Positions 57,601 through 64,000 of a stretch of DNA of 64,000 nt are shown here, piece by piece. A program made the position numbers and the translations under genes. The DNA is from Bugulina stolonifera (taxonomy: Eukaryota > Bryozoa > Gymnolaemata > Cheilostomatida > Bugulidae): assembly GCA_935421135.1 (NCBI GenBank), contig OW285192.1, forward strand, positions 18,205,001 to 18,269,000, written 5' to 3'. A model generated the notes under the pieces. It did no database searches. It was not told the DNA's origin and saw nothing but the letters and a program-made list of their open reading frames with translations. The number at the start of each line of letters is the position of its first letter. The stretch's first letter is position 1.

Positions 57601-60152
57601 AATTTGTTTTCACCTCAGTTCTTATCGATAAAATGGAGGAAAGTGAACTACTAGGTAAAGGTGCAGCTACACCAGTGAACTACTAGGTAAATGTTCAGCT
57701 ACACCAGTGAACTACTAGGTAAATGTTCAGCTACACCAGAGTTTACATGCTCATTTTCTGTTAATGGTGTGCTAGCTGTTTTTTACCTATGCAAAAACTA
57801 AAATGTTGGTCTTTTTAGTCTCCAAACCTCAGACGAACAACGGAGTCAGCCTAACTGAACACAGGACAGGAAAAAGAGAGGGGGACAACTCTACAACTCC
57901 CACAATGGCAGTGGACTGAGTCAAAGGGGGGAGGCGTGTTCTCCTCTATTGATCTGGGTAACACTTACATATAGTTCTTACATGCATTTCCTAGCATACT
58001 GTGCACTTTATAATAACCTACTTGCTGGTAAGTCACACGCTGTACAACCATCTCTGAAGCCTGGGGCCAAGGAATAGGGTTATACATAGTAAGATGTTTC
58101 TCTCTCTCTTTCTTTCCTTCTTCTGTCATCCTACGGTTGTAGAGCCAGTCACATCTAAACTCACTCTCATGTCCGTCTGCATAAACACACTTGACTATCT
58201 CTCCATTCTACAAACATGGTTACTATCTTCAATGGAGGATCATAATATGCACGTGTAGGCCTAGGTTTGGAATCCAATTACATCGCAGGTATCAGAAAAC
58301 AAAGAAGAACTGAACTCTGGGTAAATAAATACTGAAAATATAATCTATCCAATTCTGATCACTTCCCATTCTAGAAGAAATAAATGATATAATATTGTAA
58401 TGGTACAGGACATTTGTATACGACTCCAGCTACCGGGCAAAGACCTACAGCACCCTAAGTGCCTAGTAGTTGTCACAGCTCTACTCAGCTAACACTCAAA
58501 CTCTCATAACTAGCTGCTCGTATACCCATATTCAATTGTATTGCATGTTAAACCATTAATTACTGTCTATATACGTGTATTCATGTGTTTATACCCATTA
58601 CATACTGATGTGCATTCATGTATGATTATTACTAAGTCTTTTAATGCCTTTTATACCCATGTACAGAGGCCCGACCTCTCAGAATCCATTGATATTCATT
58701 TTGTACATGAATTGGACCATTATAAGCAACTTTTGTAGAACCCGACCTATTTTGGGTCGGCCGTCGGGCTTCCGGCGGCCATCTTGTTGCGCAACTTCCG
58801 GACGACCACATGTCGTCTTTTCCCGACACTACGTCGGCCGGAAGTCCTTATACTATATAAAGGGCATTGTTTTACTGTTCATTGTCTCAGTCTTCACTTG
58901 GCTTTCAATAAAGAGGCATCTATACTTGATACAGAGACTTTCACTTCCTTTTGTCAGATCATTCGCATAGCGAACCGCCTACTAGGTCGGATCATTCTCT
59001 TTCATAGTATAGTCTGAAGGTCAGACTTGGGACCAGATGGGTCGTCTCTGGTAGTTATTGGGCTACTGAGACCGCTCGATCTTTCATGTAATGCGGAGTC
59101 CTATTACCACTCATAGGCACTTCATTTCTGGGTCGATAGTCGTCCAAGGACGACCGCACCAAATCACAGAAACCATTACAATATGCACTTGGATAACTGA
59201 ACTGAACTAAACTCCAGTAAAATATAATACTGAATTGAAAGCTTGTATTGTACATGTACATGTGAATGCTTGCAATAATATAATCTACACTGTACATGTG
59301 TAGCGTAGCAGATTAATGCAATATAATAGCACTCAGTTGAGTAGGCTAGACACTGCCATCAGAACTACCTGTAAGTAGCACCTGTATTACTGTAACTGTA
59401 GCACCTACACTTTCTGTAACGTCTGCACCACCTGCAACGTCTGCACTACCTGTAACATCTGCACTACCTGTAACGTCTGCACTACCTGTAACATCTGCAC
59501 TACCTGTAACGCCTGCACTACCTGTAATGTCTCAACAGAGGATAGTTTAAAGTTCTCCGGGGATATGTCACCATACAGATTTGTATAGCTGAGACAAACT
59601 GGGTTGAAGCACTCCTTGCATTGACAGTGGAGTTTGAGGAAGTCGGCAGGATACTCCATGCAGCTCTGTAACAAACAAAATTCAATATTCACCTAATGAA
59701 ATGGCAGCTGGATAGGAATGACTTCAAAGCCTCGTGTTGATGCTATGTCATTTACACCCTTAATGCTGTTGAAGCTCTACTGCTATCTATAGGAACCCAT
59801 TCTAGTATACAGTAAATACCAATTAGGAACTTAGTCTAACAAGTAACATAGTCTCTCATCTCTCCTACAATTAAGAACTTAGCCTGGTATAGTCTCTCAT
59901 CTCTCCTACAATTAAGAACTTAGCCTAGTATAGTCTCTCACCTCTCCTACAATTAGGAACTTAGCCTAGTATAGTCTCTCACCTCTCCTACAATTAGGAA
60001 CTTAGTCTAGTATAGTCTCTCACCTCTCCTCCAATGCAGACTTCCAGTCTTCCATTCTCATTGATCTTAGCAGACGTCACCTGGAGAGTTCTGACAGGAA
60101 GTAGGGAGTCTACGCAGAACTCTACTTCTGTACCAGGATCCATACCATCCAT
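54648..60152 (-). CDS. BBOX1-like: Gamma-butyrobetaine dioxygenase-like Fe(II)/2OG oxygenase, gene 3
   Basis: Coding exons, right to left, are 60024-60152, 59522-59665, 58022-58207, 56807-56952, 55955-56060, 55482-55684, 54947-55107 and 54648-54814, giving about 413 residues. Zinc motif HCQCKECF, iron ligands HID (LGLHIDQPFL) and RVMHGR are retained. Most exons are clearly diverged from genes 1 and 2, but exon 3 and exon 1 are nearly identical to theirs. The first exon probably extends to 60179, where an acceptor AG is seen and the frame is open for nine more codons, so the true start may lie in an upstream exon. Four of its introns begin with tandem copies of their own donor site. Confidence 0.87.
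55310..55350. repeat. ACTT microsatellite
   Basis: Imperfect CTTA/ACTT tetranucleotide repeats lie in an intron of gene 3, next to the donor-derived array at 55373-55481. On the gene strand the repeat reads AAGT/GTAA, resembling donor sequence. Confidence 0.8.
55373..55481 (-). repeat. 33-bp minisatellite derived from the donor of exon 6, gene 3
   Basis: On the gene strand the exon end CCAGTGATCAA precedes GTAAGTAGCAGG. Two exact 33-bp units (55408-55440, 55441-55473) read GCCAGTGACTAA followed by GTAAGT, plus one decayed unit. The real donor begins at 55481. Confidence 0.8.
56511..56806 (-). repeat. 33/36-bp minisatellites derived from the donor of exon 4, gene 3
   Basis: The exon end reads CATTATGG then GTAATT on the gene strand. 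Two 33-bp units follow directly (56734-56800), one with ATTATGG then GTAATT. Beyond them are six 36-bp units (56511-56705) with AATTATGG then GTAACT. The nearest unit abuts the real donor at 56801-56806. Confidence 0.8.
57642..57740. repeat. 32-bp tandem repeat, three units
   Basis: Three units contain GTGAACTACTAGGTAAATGT and lie in an intron of gene 3. They do not overlap a splice site. Confidence 0.8.
58396..59180 (+). mobile_element. Solo LTR in dioxygenase gene 3 intron
   Basis: A 785-bp LTR of the main family, antisense to the gene, is flanked by ATAT (58392-58395, 59181-59184). TATA box and AATAAA are kept, and the long internal open frame is still 108 codons. Confidence 0.92.
59414..59521 (-). 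repeat. 18-bp minisatellite derived from the donor of exon 2, gene 3
   Basis: Six 18-bp units directly follow exon 59522-59665. On the gene strand each is GTAGTGCAGACGTTACAG or a variant, so each ends CAG and is followed by GTAGTG (GTGGTG in one). Because 18 is divisible by three, use of any later donor would add six residues per unit (VVQTLQ-like) without changing frame. Confidence 0.85.
59821..60023 (-). repeat. 41-bp minisatellite derived from the donor of exon 1, gene 3
   Basis: Units begin every 41 bp (59865, 59906, 59947, 59988, then the exon boundary region at 60029). On the gene strand each contains GTAGGAGAG followed by GTGAGAGAC, copying the real exon end GGAGGAGAG and donor at 60023. 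Genes 1 and 2 have one or few copies of this sequence. Confidence 0.85.
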
Positions 60153-60179
60153 TATCTCTTTCTTGCCAAGAACAGCAGT

Positions 60180-61750
60180 CTGTGAAAACAGTAGGTAATT
60201 CTGTCAATAACTAAATGAAAATGAAAATAATAAAATACAGCTGGGTACTAGCTAGATAGACACTGAACAGCTGAGCTTGTCACTAAAGAGATAACATGGT
60301 AATCAGTTTATGTACTGTCCTGTAGCTAGCACTTCTGCTGTAGGTTTGTAGCCTGAGCTACAGTAAAATGCTATCATATACTTGTAGGCCTACTTGCACA
60401 TGAGATCTACTCCCTGATTTTCTGTTATGTGCTCAAAATTCTCACTATTTATATCAAGTTAAATAGCCGGAAATACAATTGCTTTGGAAAACTTACCTCC
60501 CCCCTCCATCCTACATGTATGTAGTATAGTAACAGTAACTAATACCTGAAATTTGTACTAATCACTCAGCAGTTAGTACAAACACAACAAACAACCTTTA
60601 AACTAGACTAGAAATCTAATTTGGGTAGCGGTTAGATGTCTGATCCACACTAGCAGGCTGTTTAGTGAGAATCAAAGCTGAGTGGATGGAGTGCTTCAAA
60701 GCTCTTCCAGTGCAACTCACTGCAAGTTTTCCAAACTTTATCTACTGCTCATTTTCCGACAACAGCAACCTTTCTATGCTGTAGAATGGCATGCTAAGAT
60801 GAACTAAGATAATTATTAGCTCATCATTTGTTTCCTGTTAGCTCTAACTAACTAACCTTCCGTGAAGTAAGTTCTGCTCTTACAAGACAAACAACAGATT
60901 GCTGACCACTAAAATGTCTTATTATAACACACACTGGTCCACATATGCTTGTAGTATGATCCCTGTGATTGGCTAAAGCACTGCCTACAATATTGTCTAG
61001 AAACTTGCTCGAGTATGATTTTGCTGTTATTGCTTCAGTTAGGTACAGCTCATATTACAGTATATGCTGTCTTGATGACAGGGATTCATGTTGACAGTTA
61101 ACAGTTTCCAACTGACATTTTTCAAGTGTCTCTTTATCAATTGGGTTGGGATTACCCAAAAGCAAGCAAAGAAGACAGCCTAGTGAAGAGACAGATTTTC
61201 TACTACACCGAGAAACATTCCATAACTCAGCGATCTACTGCCTGCATTAGTTACTATATAAAACCAGCCGTCTAGCATGTCCATACTATATTTCTATGCA
61301 CCACATTTAGTGAGTCTATTCTTGTTTTCATCTCTATTTAGCACCTTAATACATTGCCCACAAATCATGTATAAAATATGTGTAAGAGGCTTTGGCTATA
61401 AGGTCAGAACTGTTCTCCATACTGAATAGCTAACATCGCGCAATGTAACTCAAGTGTCAGTTTCTATACAGAATTAACATTGATTTAATTTTACTCCAGC
61501 ATTCAAAATTTCAAAAAAAGGTATTTTACTAGTTGCAAGTTTTTCTTTACTTTTCATAGGCTAATCTAGCCTTCTTGACCAGTTGAACATTGCAAGAAGT
61601 TGTCCTCCCCACATTTTGCTTCAGAGAGAGGACAACTTCATTTGACTTGTGTACTGAGGGTCATAAGGTCTTGGGAAAAGTGGGGCCAGCAATAAAACTG
61701 TTGTTAGTTAAAAACCAACATCTTATACCTACAGTATGTAGTGGCACCTA
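60180..61750. other. DNA upstream of dioxygenase gene 3; no gene seen
   Basis: An untranslated or short coding first exon of gene 3 may lie here, since the exon at 60024 has an acceptor-like AG at its upstream edge. No clear candidate, promoter motif or repeat was recognised. Confidence 0.5.
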
Positions 61751-62349
61751 CAGGGCCGTAACTTTAGGGGCGGCAGAGCGGCATGGCCGCCCCTAAATTT
61801 CAAAATAAAGTGGGCCAAAAATGGTGTTTTTGAATTCAGGGGTATCAATTCTACGGCGGCCATAGAGTTATCTTCTCCTATGACCGCGGTAAAGTTTTCC
61901 TTACTACGGATTTCTAAGGATGTAGTATAGAATATAGTTTATGCGACACGCTACTTTCTCACAAACCAATCAAATTATTGGATTACTAGAAATAGCCAAT
62001 CATTAATTACAATCAGGGTAATTAGCCCAAGGTTTGTAGCTACTTATAATTGCAGTTGCATAATATGTAGAATATTGAATATAATACCAAACCGGCTCCA
62101 TGAATTACCTTAATCTCAAGCTACATAACTTGGAATTTTCCGTACAGACCAAATAACTTGTTGCTACTTTTTAAGTTATAACTGCTTCTTTACAACCTCC
62201 ATCCTCCAATAAAAAGATGAACATTGTATAGGCTTCCAAGTAGATTGTTAGTATGTATGTGAGCAAAGCTTATTGCTAGATTTGGTAGCTACATGAGTGG
62301 GGTTTTGATGTTATTAAAAATAGACATTAATAAAATATAATAATAATTA

Positions 62350-62549
62350 ATAAATTGATATTTATATATTATAATAATAATTATTATTATTATATAAATA
62401 TCAATATATTAATTATAAGAACAGAATCAATTAATTAAATAATACAAAATATATTATTATTGTAATTTATTATTATTATTATAATAATAATAAATTATAA
62501 TAATAATTATAATATATTTTGTATTATTTAATTAATTGATTCTGTTCTT
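62350..62549. repeat. AT-rich palindromes inside the DNA element
   Basis: AAGAACAGAATCAATTAATT at 62417 pairs with its reverse complement ending at 62549, giving a hairpin of about 133 bp with TAA/TTA-rich arms. A second palindrome (ATTGATATTTATATA...TATAAATATCAAT) lies just to the left. Confidence 0.85.
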
Positions 62550-63022
62550 ATTCTTGTCAGTGTAGGAAAAAATATTTTTTCTGAAGAATGAAAATGCAAA
62601 ATCTTTTGGTGCTAGTGTTAGCAGACTTATCCGTTTATTATTTTTTTGTTTCTGTAGTTTTATTTTGTGCCATGATAGTATCCTGGTCAGTAGTTTAAGT
62701 AGACTAGCCAGTACTAGTAATGTCATATCTAGTGTGCCTAGTTGAGATAATATAGGTCTAATTTCTAGTGAAGCTTTAGTAGTGAGGAATAATTACTTAG
62801 AGAACCAATTTAGCCTATATTTTTTCGGCGTTCAAACTTATTCTATATCTGTTTATGAAAAGCTCAGTTTAATGTATCACACCATGAAAAATTTTAACTG
62901 TCTTGTTCTACTTTGATTTACTTGACTATACATATCTAATACCCAATTATTTTGAGCAGTAATTTTACACCTTAAACGTCCCGAAATTGCATATCTAGGT
63001 AGTAATTTTCCAATTTTTTTCC

Positions 63023-63120
63023 GGGGGAGACCCCCGGACCCCCCTTGCGGGAGGGCGCTGCGCCCCTCCCGCACCCACCCCGCCCTCGCGCTCCGCGCTC
63101 GGGCAGGCCGCTGGCCTGCA
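63023..63120. repeat. GC-rich hairpin block at the right end of the DNA element
   Basis: GCGGGAGGG...CCCTCCCGC and GCAGGCC...GGCCTGC form two stable stems in succession, next to GGGGG/CCCCC and GAGCGCGG/CGCG-type motifs. Composition is extreme relative to the surrounding AT-rich DNA. Confidence 0.8.
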
Positions 63121-63172
63121 TAAACACCCGACCTCTAGCCACCCCAAAAATTTTTCAAAAGTTACGCCCCTG

Positions 63173-63305
63173 ACCTAGTAGCACCTAGTGGCACTTAGTA
63201 GCACCTAGTAGCACCCAGTAGAACCTTGTAGCACCTAGTAGCACCTAGTAGCATCCAGTAGCACCCAGTAGAACCTTGTAGTACCTTGTAGTACCTAGTA
63301 GCACC
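63173..63305. repeat. 10-bp tandem repeat at the insertion site of the DNA element
   Basis: About thirteen units of AGTAGCACCT or close variants follow the element. The left flank (gtagtggcaccta, 61738-61750) is the same repeat, so the element landed inside a pre-existing array. Confidence 0.85.
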
Positions 63306-64000
63306 ACACATGTTCCAGTGACAGACTCAGATTTAAGTGTAGTAAGCAATTATAAGCACCAGTATATGGAGCACACACACGAAACTAGTGACATGTACAT
63401 GTACATTACAATATCATAACACACCAAAATCATAGTTTGTAATGCCCAGCAGCAAATTCATGAACTGTTGATTAATTTAGGTATCCACTCATGACGCGAG
63501 CTGTCCAGCTCCGTCCTCTTGATCTTTGACCTGTAGTTTAGATGCCTCACTCATCCTCTTCACTAGATATTAACATCTTAAGAGATCAAAGTCTGTTGCC
63601 CTACACAGGTCAACTAGTCAATGCTGCACATGTCTCTAGATATACTGTAGCAGGGAGAGATATTGAACTCTGGATGATCTGATAAGACAAGTAGGCCCCT
63701 ACCCATGTGTAGGAAATCTACCTTCTCATATCTTATCTGTGGAATCACATGTGCTCACTGCTCTAGTATGGTATTCATTTGTATATAGTACACTATTCTA
63801 CACTAGCTACAGTATTCAGTTATATACCAGTGCATTCTCAGGGTTCTGAAGATACCACACTAGGCTCACTGAATACTGGTGTGAGATTAGTACTTTTGAA
63901 TAATTACCTAAATATCATCTGGTGTTCAGGCAAAAGAAGCTCTAGCTGCTCTTGGTATGCACATGGATGAATAACCAATTGTGAGCCAGTGACATAACGC
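63306..64000. other. Right end of the window; nothing recognised
   Basis: No domain-bearing frame, splice-compatible exon or repeat array was seen. A TACATGTACATGTA run lies at about 63390. Confidence 0.5.

Larger units (their letters stand above)
61751..63172. mobile_element. Non-autonomous inverted-repeat DNA element (1.4 kb)
   Basis: The left end CAGGGCCGTAACTTTA and right end AAAAGTTACGCCCCTG form terminal inverted repeats, flanked by ACCTA on both sides (61746-61750, 63173-63177). The termini resemble hAT-type elements, though a 5-bp duplication is at the short end for that group. No transposase frame is present. The interior has a large AT-rich palindrome and the right end a GC-rich block of hairpins. 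Confidence 0.7.

Overview
The window is AT-rich animal DNA with many small introns flanked by GT/AG, a tandem ABC-transporter pair, a tandem dioxygenase trio, and LTR and inverted-repeat elements. Gene content and architecture point to an invertebrate metazoan. Short compact introns and very frequent TACATGTA-type palindromes would suit a sponge or another marine invertebrate, but the species cannot be fixed from sequence alone. There is no sign of prokaryotic, organelle or viral genome organisation.

Positions 1-36215 hold two head-to-tail copies, both on the + strand, of a full-length ABCC transporter most like ABCC5/MRP5. Copy A (735-19167) lacks only its first coding exon, which lies left of the window. 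Copy B (22762-36215) is complete with 29 coding exons and about 1390 predicted residues. Every exon joins in phase with conserved splice sites, so both look functional. Introns of A and B still align, which lets each copy act as the empty-site control for insertions in the other.

A 5671-bp LTR retroelement (2641-8311) sits in an intron of copy A. Its two 809-bp LTRs look identical. It encodes Gag, a protease-containing ORF and a third ORF with two zinc-finger-like motifs and a C-terminal coiled coil, but no reverse transcriptase, RNase H or integrase. Five solo LTRs of this family and one solo LTR of a related family are scattered through introns and intergenic DNA. Six of these seven insertions are flanked by a perfect ATAT duplication.

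Positions 38232-60179 hold three minus-strand genes for Fe(II)/2-oxoglutarate dioxygenases of the gamma-butyrobetaine hydroxylase (BBOX/TMLHE) family, each with eight coding exons (38232-44622, 47111-51589, 54648-60152). The first two are recent duplicates. The third is older but carries patches nearly identical to the other two, which suggests gene conversion. The right end (60180-64000) has no recognised gene. It holds a 1.4-kb inverted-repeat element with strong hairpins inserted in a short tandem repeat.

The most unusual pattern is that several minisatellites are tandem copies of a 5' splice site: exon end plus GT donor plus the start of the intron. This occurs at four of seven introns of the third dioxygenase gene and at two introns of the ABCC genes. 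In one case the repeats are 18 nt and stay in frame, so successive donors would each add six residues.
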